From assembly GCA_043101845.1 (NCBI GenBank), contig JBICHN010000002.1, positions 124,001-188,000 of the forward strand: 64,000 bases of DNA, written 5' to 3'. Below the pieces are notes generated by a model, which made no database searches, was not told where the DNA came from, and saw nothing but the letters and a program-made list of their open reading frames with translations. The translations under genes were made by a program, and so were the position numbers. Positions 1-7,947 of this stretch are shown here, one piece after another. Source of the stretch: JBICHN01 sp043101845 (GTDB lineage Bacteria > Planctomycetota > Phycisphaerae > Phycisphaerales > UBA5793). How positions within the stretch are numbered: position 1 is the first letter of the stretch; each line of letters begins with the position of its first letter.

Positions 1-704
1 AAGGCGAGGATGCCGAAGATCGGGTTGTTCCGGCTTTCGTCGTGGCTGCGGAACGGTTGCGAGCCCCAGATGTGACACACGGAGTTGATGCTCCAGGTCA
101 CATGGTGCACGAGGAAGATCCGTACGAGGCCACCCCAGAGAAGCCCGAGGCCGGCGCCAGTCCAAGACATCGTGAGCAAACCGCCGAGCACGGTGGGAAT
201 GAGGAGTCCGAGCAGGACCCAGAGGGGGAAGAGCGCGCTCATCCGCCGAACGAACTTGTCGCGCTTGAGGTCCTTCACATACTTGCCGAGCGACCGCGAC
301 GCGGGGTCGAAGAGCCAGCCAATGTGGGCCTTCCAGAACCCCTTGACGAGCGCGACCATGCCGTGGCCGTGGCCATGTGGAGTGTGCGGGTCTTCTTCGC
401 CGTCACTGTGCTGGTGGTGGCTGCGGTGGTAGGCCACCCAGCGCAGGAGCGGTCCCTCGCACGCCATCGAGCCCATAACCGCAAGCGCCGCTTGGACATA
501 TCGATTCGTGGAGAAGGACTTATGCGCGAAGAATCGGTGGAATCCGACGGTAATACCCAACCCGGTCACAACATACATGCCAAACAGCAAGGCGAGCTGG
601 ATCCAGTCGAATCCACGGTCCCACGCAAGGATCATCGCGGCGATGAGGCCGACGAAGGGCAGGATGATCGCCAGAAGCGTGGCGGCCCGGTGAGAGATCG
701 ACAT
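1..704 (-). CDS. Acyl-CoA/fatty acid desaturase (C-terminus beyond left edge)
   Basis: Membrane di-iron desaturase that would introduce a double bond into a fatty acyl chain. About 234 residues are visible from the ATG at 704; the reading frame stays open to base 1, so the end lies outside the window. Two histidine boxes typical of the stearoyl-CoA desaturase family are present: HRFFAH at about residues 56-61 and HRSHH at 93-97, with hydrophobic segments before and after. The segment after NSVCHIWG, ending NNPIFG, matches where the third histidine box would follow, but that box is cut off. A His/Gly-rich stretch (HTPHGHGHG) follows box two. The substrate (acyl-CoA or acyl-lipid) cannot be told. 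Confidence 0.9.
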   Translation of the reverse strand, partial: MSISHRAATLLAIILPFVGLIAAMILAWDRGFDWIQLALLFGMYVVTGLGITVGFHRFFAHKSFSTNRYVQAALAVMGSMACEGPLLRWVAYHRSHHQHSDGEEDPHTPHGHGHGMVALVKGFWKAHIGWLFDPASRSLGKYVKDLKRDKFVRRMSALFPLWVLLGLLIPTVLGGLLTMSWTGAGLGLLWGGLVRIFLVHHVTWSINSVCHIWGSQPFRSHDESRNNPIFGILA

Positions 705-954
705 TAACGCACCTCGTTCATGGTCTGCAGACATTGCGGCGTACAAGGGGGGAATTCGGCATTTATCCCGGGACGGGCGCCGTTTTCGGAGTTCCATCCG
801 CCATCGGCCCGCTCCACCCTGGAACGGGCCCTGATCACCTACAGGGTAGCGCCACACGACGCGAAACGGACGATCCGACTTCAAACTTGGTCAAGAATAT
901 GAAGCGGGATTCACCGCGACGACGGGCATACGCGGGCGCCCCAGTCCTGGTTCG

Positions 955-1617
955 TTACGATTTGCGACTCTTTCTGATCGCGGCTTTCGGCGTGGTCTTT
1001 TTCTTCACGGCGCCGTTTCGCTTCGCCGTCGACTTCGATCCATTCTTGGAGCCGCTCGACAACTTCTTTCGCGTCGCCGCCTTCTTCGTCGGCGATTTCT
1101 TCGCGGCGACCTTCTTGCCGGCTTTCTTCTTCGTTGTTTTCTTCTTCGATTTGCTCGCCGCTCGACTGGCGCCGAGGACGGATTCGTAGTGAGCGACAAA
1201 CTTCTTCGCCGGCAGGCGGCGGATGGAGTCGCCGACCACATTCAGCGCAACCTCATCAAGCGACTTGAACCGGATGCACGACTTGCCCATGTCGAGCTTC
1301 GTGCCCGTCTTCTTCCAGGCTTCGACGAAGCGCTTCTGCTCCTCCTCCGAGAGGTAAATGCAGTAGAGGTACAGCGACATGTAGTTCTTCTGCGACGCGA
1401 GCCCCGCGAACGGCAGAGGCTGCTTCGGGTCGCAGTGGTACCCCGGCGGGTAGATCGAGTGCGGCACGAAGTACCCGATCATCCCGTACTGGATGCCCTC
1501 CTCGTACCCCTTGTCGAGGTTCTTGAGGATGACCTTCCGAACCGCCTCGATCACCTTCCGGCGGTCATCCGGTAGCGAATCCAGGTATTCGTCAACGGTA
1601 GAGGGTTTGCTCGGCAT
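955..1617 (-). CDS. DUF1801-domain protein with lysine-rich histone-H1-like tail
   Basis: 220-residue protein. Residues 1 to about 135 (MPSKPSTVDEYLDSL... IQYGMIGYFV... LPFAGLASQKNYMSLY) match the DUF1801/YdhG-like domain, whose biochemical role is not established. From about residue 140 the chain becomes a Lys/Ala/Thr/Ser-rich tail (KKTTKKKAGKKVAAKK...) like the C-terminal tails of histone H1-like bacterial proteins, which bind DNA or other polyanions non-specifically. The start at 1617 is chosen over an upstream in-frame start at 1680 because homology begins there and a TACAAT -10 element lies 6 nt upstream (1624-1629), giving a leaderless message. The tail is also compatible with RNA or ribosome binding; function is unknown. 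Confidence 0.75.
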   Translation of the reverse strand: MPSKPSTVDEYLDSLPDDRRKVIEAVRKVILKNLDKGYEEGIQYGMIGYFVPHSIYPPGYHCDPKQPLPFAGLASQKNYMSLYLYCIYLSEEEQKRFVEAWKKTGTKLDMGKSCIRFKSLDEVALNVVGDSIRRLPAKKFVAHYESVLGASRAASKSKKKTTKKKAGKKVAAKKSPTKKAATRKKLSSGSKNGSKSTAKRNGAVKKKTTPKAAIRKSRKS

Positions 1618-1676
1618 GGCGGCATTGTACAAATCACCCTCTCGAGCACACCCCTCAGTCCGGGTTTTCCGGCTAC

Positions 1677-2759
1677 TCATTGTCCCACTGGAACGAGTCG
1701 GCCGATCCGACTGGCGCGGCCGAGGCCCGTGTCGACGACGACCTCGACGGCGACTCGCCCACTTGCGTCGATCGCCACTGCGTTCGCGATGAAATCGAAC
1801 GGGCTCGATGAAGTCTGGACGAGGTCATTGAGATCGGTCATCACGCCGCTCTGCCAGATGAATCCATGGGCCGCCTCCCGACCCGCGTTCGCGGCGCCGA
1901 CGACCTGTCGTTCGTCGTTCAACGCGTGCGCGACGCTGTATCGCCCGGCGAGGAAGCCGAGGCCGAGCGTCTCCTGAGTGGACTCGATGTAGAGCATGGC
2001 TTCAACGGAGAAATCCTCGAAGCTCATGCGTCCGGCGAGATCACCGTGCTCGTTGAGCGCCAACGCTTCGCTGTTGATCCCACCCGCGAACGGGGCGACG
2101 ACGATCGGCTCGTTCATCGGATCATCCCACCGGGCGGCGATGAACGCGTAGCCAAACGCGTTTTCCACGATCCCGGCCACCTGATTCCTCTCGTTGATGG
2201 CGAATGCGACGCCGTGACGCGAGTCATCAATACCCGAGAGCGTGAATCCTGGCGCGTCGGCGTCGCGCCACACGACCGGACGCTGGCGGCCGCTCAGATC
2301 GTTGAAGACGGTCCCGACGATGATTCCCCGGGCGTTCGCGTCGTACGCGAAGCCGGAGGGCAGCCCGGCGGCGGGTCGCAGAAGCGTCGCCCGCCCGCGC
2401 ACCCACGCCACGGGCTGATTCGACGAGGTACCCACGATCAACGCCGGTGAGCCGACGCCCAGCGCGAAATTGAGCGATTCAGTAGGGCGCGGAAGTTCGA
2501 ATCGTCTCCCGAATCCGAACGCGACCGGCCGCGCGAGCGGATCGAAGGGATCGGTCCCGGCGTTTCCGATGATCGCGCCGGAGGCAGTCATGTCGGTCGG
2601 GAAGACCGACTCGACACCGGGGACCGACTCGAAGATCTCGAGGTGATACCGATCCGTCTGCGCCTCCGCCCGATCGACGGCGAATCCGACCCCGCCGCCC
2701 ACGAGAACGACCATGGCGCCACGGCCAAGATGACGCAGGAGCGACATGACTCGAGTCAC
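1677..2759 (-). CDS. Secreted HAF-repeat-like protein
   Basis: 360 residues with an N-terminal hydrophobic signal sequence (MVVLVGGGVGFAVDRAEA, cleavage probably after AEA). The mature part is built of repeated units of the pattern 'AxDxNxxGxIVG' (for example ANARGIIVGTVF, INERNQVAGIVE, LNEHGDLAGRMS, LNDERQVVGAAN), which resemble the HAF extracellular repeat family predicted to form beta-propeller-like structures. No catalytic motif is visible. The GTG start at 2759 is supported by GGAG 8 nt upstream; an ATG at 2747 is possible. It probably acts outside the cytoplasmic membrane; function unknown. Confidence 0.65.
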   Translation of the reverse strand: MTRVMSLLRHLGRGAMVVLVGGGVGFAVDRAEAQTDRYHLEIFESVPGVESVFPTDMTASGAIIGNAGTDPFDPLARPVAFGFGRRFELPRPTESLNFALGVGSPALIVGTSSNQPVAWVRGRATLLRPAAGLPSGFAYDANARGIIVGTVFNDLSGRQRPVVWRDADAPGFTLSGIDDSRHGVAFAINERNQVAGIVENAFGYAFIAARWDDPMNEPIVVAPFAGGINSEALALNEHGDLAGRMSFEDFSVEAMLYIESTQETLGLGFLAGRYSVAHALNDERQVVGAANAGREAAHGFIWQSGVMTDLNDLVQTSSSPFDFIANAVAIDASGRVAVEVVVDTGLGRASRIGRLVPVGQ

Positions 2760-2881
2760 GATCAGATCTCCGAAGATGTAGAGATACCGGGCCGGCGGCG
2801 TACTCCGCCGGGGAGCGGTCGAGGTGATCGAAGGATAGGGATCCGGATCACGCGACCTCCATCCCAGAATCTACATCAAGT

Positions 2882-2908
2882 GTTCAAATAGACCAGTGTG
2901 ATTTGAAC
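2882..2908. repeat. AT-rich inverted repeat downstream of ppk2
   Basis: GTTCAAAT at 2882-2889 and ATTTGAAC at 2901-2908 form an 8-bp perfect inverted repeat with an 11-nt spacer, between the stop of the polyphosphate kinase gene (2928) and the start of the HAF-repeat gene (2759). There is no clean T-run on either side. It may be a weak terminator for ppk2 or a regulator site for the downstream gene. Confidence 0.4.
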
Positions 2909-2927
2909 AAAATTCGCCCGTCTCCCG

Positions 2928-3845
2928 CTATTCGTCCTCCTCGTTGAGCCGGCGCCGGGCCGCTTCGAGTTCGGCTCGCCGCTCGGCGGTGATCGGCGGG
3001 AGTTTGAGCCCGAGCGCGCGAACTCGAGCGGCGATGTAATCGGCCGCGAGAGCTCGTGCATGCCACTTGTGGTCGGCGGGAAGGATGTACCACGGAGCCC
3101 ACGCCGTATTCGTCGCGGTGAGCGCCGCGTCGTAGGCCTCGACATACTGATCCCAGAACGCGCGTTCGCGCAGATCGTTCGCGTCGAATTTCCAGTGTTT
3201 ATCGCGACGACGGAGCCGTTTGAGGAATCGCTTCTTCTGCTCCTCACGGGAGAGATGGAGGAAGAATTTGAGGATGCAGGTCCCGTTCCGGGTGAGCATG
3301 CGCTCGAAGCCGTTGATGTCTTCGTATCGTGAGCGCCAGAGCTCCTCGCCGCGCTGACCGCTCGGGATGTTCTGCGCGTCGAGCCACTCCGGATGAACGC
3401 GAACGACGATCACTTCTTCGTAGTAGGACCGGTTGAAGATCCCGATTCGCCCCTTCGCCGGCAGACGCCGGACCGAGCGCCAGAGAAAGTGGTGTCGCTG
3501 TTCCTCGGGCGTGGGGGGGCCGAACGAGTATGTCTCGCATCCTCGCGGGTTGAGGCCGGACATGACATGCTTGATCAAGCTGTCTTTCCCCGACGCGTCC
3601 ATACCCTGGAGCACGATGAGCAAGGCGCGAGACTTCGTGCTCCAGAGGAGATCCTGGGCGTCTCCAAGGGCTTCCTGATCCCCCTCGACCCACTCCCGAG
3701 CCTGATTGTCGTCCACCGGTCCGCCCTCCGGCAAGGTGCGAAAGTCGGCGAGGCGAATCGTTGAGCCAGGCTCAACGAGGTATGGCTCGTGGGAGAACCG
3801 ATGATCTCGATGGCGGTTCGTAGACACGTCAGGAGAATACCGCAT
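2928..3845 (-). CDS. ppk2: Polyphosphate kinase 2 family phosphotransferase
   Basis: About 305 residues, a usual length for single-domain PPK2 enzymes, which transfer phosphate between polyphosphate and nucleotides. Walker A GMDASGKD lies at residues 81-88, followed by the family-typical NPRGCETYSFGPPTPEE region and the NRSYYEEV motif (about 143-150). The charged segment KKRFLKRLRRR is typical of the lid region. Whether it prefers AMP, ADP or GDP cannot be read from this. The ATG at 3845 has neither a Shine-Dalgarno nor a -10 element; a GTG at 3827 lies 6 nt after TATTCT and could be the true, leaderless start. The gene stands alone, divergent from the lipoprotein gene at 3938. Confidence 0.9.
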   Translation of the reverse strand: MRYSPDVSTNRHRDHRFSHEPYLVEPGSTIRLADFRTLPEGGPVDDNQAREWVEGDQEALGDAQDLLWSTKSRALLIVLQGMDASGKDSLIKHVMSGLNPRGCETYSFGPPTPEEQRHHFLWRSVRRLPAKGRIGIFNRSYYEEVIVVRVHPEWLDAQNIPSGQRGEELWRSRYEDINGFERMLTRNGTCILKFFLHLSREEQKKRFLKRLRRRDKHWKFDANDLRERAFWDQYVEAYDAALTATNTAWAPWYILPADHKWHARALAADYIAARVRALGLKLPPITAERRAELEAARRRLNEEDE

Positions 3846-3937
3846 GCGGGCAGGGGAGTCGGGTGTCGGATTGGACGGCGCCGTTCGCTCGTCCTACGAA
3901 TCGCGTCGAGATCGTGACACCGGAAAGGATGCTTCTC

Positions 3938-4441
3938 ATGCTTCGATGGACGCGTGTTCTCGCCTGCGGACTCGTTTCTTCATTCGTCGTCGTAGGCTGT
4001 CAGAGCGGGACTTCAACGGCGACGCTCGAACGGCCGGGCTGGAACACGTACGGGGTCGTCGACGGCGCGACCGGCATCGAGGAAGAGCTGGACGACCTCG
4101 AAGGCGGCGAGGCCGGCGTCATCGTCGAGGGTGAAATCGTCGAGGTGTGCGCCGAAAAGGGCTGCTGGATGCGGGTGCGCGAAGGAGACGATGAGATCTT
4201 CGTTCGCTTCAAGGACTACGCGTTCTTCGTCCCCCGCAACGCCGCCGGACGGCGGGTACGACTCCACGGCGAGACCGTATTGCAGGAAATGCCTGTCGAC
4301 GAACTCCGTCATTATGCGGAAGACGCCGGAGCGTCGGCGGAAGAGATCGCCGCGATCACCGAGCCGGAGACGCGCGTGTTCTTCTTCGCCGATTCGGTCG
4401 CGATCGAAGGCGACGGACTCGACGAACCGCACCGCCAGTGA
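3938..4441 (+). CDS. Lipoprotein with DUF4920-like domain
   Basis: 167 residues. The N-terminus MLRWTRVLACGLVSSFVVVGCQSG has a short positively charged start, a hydrophobic core and a lipobox (VVGC), so it is probably an outer- or inner-membrane-anchored lipoprotein. The mature part contains VEGEIVEVCAEKGCWMRVREG, followed by DDEIFVRFKDYAFFVPRNAAGRRVRLHGE, the core of DUF4920, an OB-fold-like domain of unknown function with a conserved CxxxGCW motif. The start is the second of two close ATGs because GGAAAGG is 9 nt upstream of it. The end is convergent with the histidine kinase gene, 24 bp away. Confidence 0.75.
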   Translation: MLRWTRVLACGLVSSFVVVGCQSGTSTATLERPGWNTYGVVDGATGIEEELDDLEGGEAGVIVEGEIVEVCAEKGCWMRVREGDDEIFVRFKDYAFFVPRNAAGRRVRLHGETVLQEMPVDELRHYAEDAGASAEEIAAITEPETRVFFFADSVAIEGDGLDEPHRQ

Positions 4442-4465
4442 AGAAGGTGGGGGGACAGAGGTCGA

Positions 4466-5677
4466 CTACTTGTCGTCCCGTTCCGGCCACGGCAGCCGAA
4501 GCTGCACTTCGAGGCCGCGCGAGTGGAAGGTGAGCCGGACGGCGCCTTCGAGTTCGCGTTCGACGATCTTCTCGATCACCGTCGTGCCGACCCCGGTGCG
4601 GGTCGGCGCCTCGAGCGGCGCCGCGGCCCCGGCAAGCGATTCTTTCCAACCGACACGCAGAATGCGGGCGGGGTCGTGGCCGGCGTCGTCTTCGGAACGA
4701 GCCATTTCTTCGAAGACCCAGTTCACGGCGACGGAGCCCATCTCCGACTCATCCGCATTCGAGGGCGTGCGCCGTGGCCGCCGCAGGGCGCCGTATTTCA
4801 AACTGTTCGACACGAGTTCCTGGAACACCATTCCGAGGCGCGTCGTCATCCGTGCATCGAGCGGAGCCTTCGGCCCGTCCGCCCGCACATACGGCATGCA
4901 GTCCGGCGGCACAATCGCTTCGAGTAGATCCCGGAGCGTGATCGAGCTCCAGTCACGACCAGAAAGCAGATCGTGCATGGTGATCATCGACTGCACGCGC
5001 GTGCTGATCGACTGATGAAACCCCTCGACGGTGTCGTGCCGCCGCGAGGCCATGTTGACGAGGGCATGGAGCGTCATCAGGCTGTTGCGCACCCGATGAT
5101 CCATTTCCCGGAGCAGCAGTTCTTCGCGTCGCGCCGAATGCCTCCAGTTGAGTTCAGACATCACGCTCGACGCGAGGACTTCAATCGTCTCGATCTCTTC
5201 CCGCTCCCATTCGCGCGGCTCGTGGTCGATCACGCAGAAGGACCCGATGACCGTGCGCTCCGGCGGCGCCGTACGAAGCGGCATTCCGAGATAGGCGATC
5301 ACCTTGAGGTCACGAATGGCGAGGTTCTCGCGCAATGCCGGGTGCTCGCGCGCATCACGCACAACCAGCGGCTTCTCGTCTCGGACGACATGTTGACAGA
5401 ATGAGTGGGTCAGCGGTGTTTCGCGCCAGGTGCGCCACGGTTCGGGAAGGCCGATGCAGCTCTTGAAGTACTGGCGATCGGACCCGACGATGCTCACAAG
5501 CGCGACGGGAGCTCGTGTGACTCGCGCCGCGAGTCGAGAGAGACGATCGAGAGTTTCCTCGTCGCCCGGTTGCAGCACCGCCTGCACCCTCTCGTCTACC
5601 GTCGTGTCGCTCCGGTCAACAACCGACTCGACATGACCTCGGCCGGGCTCCGAAGTGGATCGCGATCGGAAACTCAT
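4466..5677 (-). CDS. GAF-domain sensor histidine kinase (HisKA_2/HWE type)
   Basis: 403 residues with no membrane segment. A GAF domain spans about 40-185 (LVSIVGSDRQYFKSC..., THSFCQHVV, YLGMPL, IGSFCVIDHEP), of the kind found in cytosolic light- or redox-responsive kinases. The phosphoacceptor segment REMDHRVRNSL places His194 in a HisKA_2/HWE-type dimerisation domain. The ATPase part shows the N-box FQELVSNSLKYGAL and the G-box GVGTTVIEKIVER. No cognate regulator is adjacent; the closest single-domain receiver is at 19.3 kb. The start at 5677 is chosen because TACAAT lies 12 nt upstream (5690-5695) and homology starts after it. Confidence 0.85.
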   Translation of the reverse strand: MSFRSRSTSEPGRGHVESVVDRSDTTVDERVQAVLQPGDEETLDRLSRLAARVTRAPVALVSIVGSDRQYFKSCIGLPEPWRTWRETPLTHSFCQHVVRDEKPLVVRDAREHPALRENLAIRDLKVIAYLGMPLRTAPPERTVIGSFCVIDHEPREWEREEIETIEVLASSVMSELNWRHSARREELLLREMDHRVRNSLMTLHALVNMASRRHDTVEGFHQSISTRVQSMITMHDLLSGRDWSSITLRDLLEAIVPPDCMPYVRADGPKAPLDARMTTRLGMVFQELVSNSLKYGALRRPRRTPSNADESEMGSVAVNWVFEEMARSEDDAGHDPARILRVGWKESLAGAAAPLEAPTRTGVGTTVIEKIVERELEGAVRLTFHSRGLEVQLRLPWPERDDK

Positions 5678-5783
5678 GGTGACCGCGGCATTGTACAGAA
5701 TGAACAGGGAATGCGGCGGAGCCAACGGGGATTTTGGCGAAGCGAATCTTCTCCGGGCTTGGAGGTCCGGCGGTGGAGGGCGC

Positions 5784-6794
5784 TCATTTCCAGCACTCGA
5801 TCAATCGCTCCGCCGCAGCGAGACCGCTCTGGAACGCCGCTTCGACTCGCGGGCCGAGCATCCAGTCACCGGCGACCGCGAGCTTTCGCTCGGAGTCGAC
5901 GAGGCACGATTCGCCGACCGGCTCATCGACCCGGGCGTACCGCCAGCGATGCGCCGCGCTGAAAATCGGGGATGTCCAGCCCGGCGCAAGCAGTTCGCGT
6001 GACGCCTCGAGGAGTTGCACGGCCGCATCGTCCCGCTCGATCTCGAGACGCGCCTCGCTCCAATCGTGGGACCCATGAATAACCCACGCCTCACCGGAAG
6101 GGCGGGCGGGTTTCGAATTGTTGCGACCAACCCATTGAATGGAGCTCCCGCCTTCAACACGCGCGCTGTCGAACTCAACCTGCAACGGCTTCTCGAATGC
6201 GAGCATCAATGACCAGCACGGGCGCATCGAGACTCCCCGTGCGCGAGTGGCCAGTTCGTTCGCCTCCGCCTCGAGCAGCGCCGCCGCTTGAGGCGCGGGG
6301 ATGGCGAGGACGACCCCATCAAAGTCGCCCACCCGCTCGCCTTCGGCGTTCACGACGCGCCATCGTCTCGAAATCCAGGCGAACTGCTCGATACGCGACT
6401 CGTATCGAGGCGCCAGCCCCTCCAACAGGCAGCGAACGAGCGCGCTCATGCCCGGCACGCCAACATAGATGGCTTCTTCTCCTGCGGGAGAGATCCCATC
6501 TCCGCTGATTCGGACCCGTCGATGCCGCCATTCGTCGACCACTCCGAGTTCTCGACATTCATCAACCAACCTGGCGAAGCTCGGGTCCCGGACCGTGAAG
6601 TACGGCGCCCCGTGGTCGAACTCAAAATCGCTTACGCGGCGTCGACAAGTCCGACCTCCGGGCCCTCGACCTTTGTCGAAGACGGAGACGCGGAATCCCT
6701 CGCGCCGCAGGGTGCGGGCGGCGGTCGATCCGGCGACTCCTGACCCGACGACGGCGATGCGTTGCGCGTGACGATTTGATGGCGCCCGGGACAT
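5784..6794 (-). CDS. FAD-dependent amine-oxidase/renalase-like oxidoreductase
   Basis: 336 residues. The N-terminal Rossmann motif IAVVGSGVAGSTAARTLRREG followed by VSVFDKGRGPGGRTCRRR is the FAD-binding signature of the renalase-like NAD(P)/FAD-dependent oxidoreductases. FDHGAPYFTVRDPSF is also typical of that group. Near the C-terminus AVAGDWMLGPRVEAAFQSGLAAA is the second FAD contact region. The substrate is unknown. The start at 6794 removes an arginine-rich unconserved extension that would otherwise overlap the upstream deacylase gene. Confidence 0.85.
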   Translation of the reverse strand: MSRAPSNRHAQRIAVVGSGVAGSTAARTLRREGFRVSVFDKGRGPGGRTCRRRVSDFEFDHGAPYFTVRDPSFARLVDECRELGVVDEWRHRRVRISGDGISPAGEEAIYVGVPGMSALVRCLLEGLAPRYESRIEQFAWISRRWRVVNAEGERVGDFDGVVLAIPAPQAAALLEAEANELATRARGVSMRPCWSLMLAFEKPLQVEFDSARVEGGSSIQWVGRNNSKPARPSGEAWVIHGSHDWSEARLEIERDDAAVQLLEASRELLAPGWTSPIFSAAHRWRYARVDEPVGESCLVDSERKLAVAGDWMLGPRVEAAFQSGLAAAERLIECWK

Positions 6795-6864
6795 GACACT
6801 TTGTTTTCGTCGGCACGATGCGAGAGGATGCAGCCGCCGACGAATAAGTGTGGCTGTTTCGTGT

Positions 6865-7947
6865 TCAGTTTTCGTCCACTTCCTGAACGATGAGATTCGT
6901 GCCGAGATCTTCCCGGACACGGAGGTGCAGGCTGTCATCGGGAAGTGAACCGAGAGCCTTGACGATCCGTTTCAACGCGCCCTTGCGGGGATAGGCGATA
7001 TGACAGACCGCATCGCCGGGTCCGACGGCCGGAAGCGTCGTCATCCCGAGGACGACGCCGTCACGCGGGGCCTTGAGAATGTTCTGCTCGCGTCCCGTGA
7101 GGCCGGTGTTCGTCGCGATCGGCTCTCCGCGCTCGAGAAGATCGCCCGGGCGGACATGGAACCGGAGAAAGCCGCCGGCGTCGGCGCGGACCCACTTCGA
7201 CCGCTCGACCACAACCTGGTACGGGGGCGGCTCGGGATCTCCTTCAACGAGGCCGAGATGAATCAATGCGTTGCGCACGCCGCGCAGGCCGTAGTCCACG
7301 ATGGTCGGCTCAACCTTCCAGACTTCGCCCGCTTCGAGAATGAGGGTGGGACGGCCGGCGTCCGTCGCCGCGCGCCGAAGCGATCCCTTCGGTCCCCGAC
7401 CATTCACGATGAGCTCAGCGCCGAACGCGCGGGCGAGATTCGCCAGCTCTTCGTTGCGCATGTCGGCCCGCACATTCGGAAAGTTCGTGCGTCGCACGGC
7501 GGCCGTGTGAAGATCAATCCCGAACTGACACCGCGCCACGATCTCTTCGAAGATCACGCGTGCGAGTCGGCTTGCCGGACTCCCGTTCGCCGATCCGGGG
7601 AAGCATCGATTGAGATCACGACGATCGGGAAGGTAGCGGGAATGGCGCTCGAAGCCCTGGATATTGACGACCGGTACAAGCAGGAGTGCGCCGCGGTGCA
7701 GTTCGAACGGCGGGTCGAGAATGAGTCGGCGAATGATTCCGGCGCCGTTGATCTCGTCGCCGTGCACCGCCGCGGTGATGAAGACGGCCGGGCCCGGAAG
7801 GGGAGCCCGCCACACATGCGCCGGAAGCCGCACATCGAGTCCGCTGTAGCTCTGGGAGAGGGTGATCGAAACATCACGCCGCTCGCCCGGCTCGATGGGA
7901 CCGTCCGGCCAATCGCCGATCGATCGTTCAGGAAGAGCCACGGCCAT
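6865..7947 (-). CDS. Succinylglutamate desuccinylase/aspartoacylase family zinc deacylase
   Basis: 360 residues of the AstE/AspA (M14-like) family of zinc-dependent amidohydrolases. The zinc site is visible as HGDEINGAG (His and Glu ligands) and the later FGIDLHTAA (His ligand); RDLNRCFPG is the substrate-binding Arg/Asn region, and LILEAGE carries the probable catalytic Glu. The C-terminal part (VRADAGGFLRFHVRPGDLLERGEPIA) is a lipoyl/biotin-like beta domain often found in this subgroup. The gene starts 20 bp inside the end of the rimK-like gene with GGAG 7 nt before the ATG, so the two are translationally linked. In many bacteria RimK-type ligases sit next to such deacylases, so it may remove or process the residue that the ligase adds; this is inference. 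Confidence 0.88.
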   Translation of the reverse strand: MAVALPERSIGDWPDGPIEPGERRDVSITLSQSYSGLDVRLPAHVWRAPLPGPAVFITAAVHGDEINGAGIIRRLILDPPFELHRGALLLVPVVNIQGFERHSRYLPDRRDLNRCFPGSANGSPASRLARVIFEEIVARCQFGIDLHTAAVRRTNFPNVRADMRNEELANLARAFGAELIVNGRGPKGSLRRAATDAGRPTLILEAGEVWKVEPTIVDYGLRGVRNALIHLGLVEGDPEPPPYQVVVERSKWVRADAGGFLRFHVRPGDLLERGEPIATNTGLTGREQNILKAPRDGVVLGMTTLPAVGPGDAVCHIAYPRKGALKRIVKALGSLPDDSLHLRVREDLGTNLIVQEVDEN

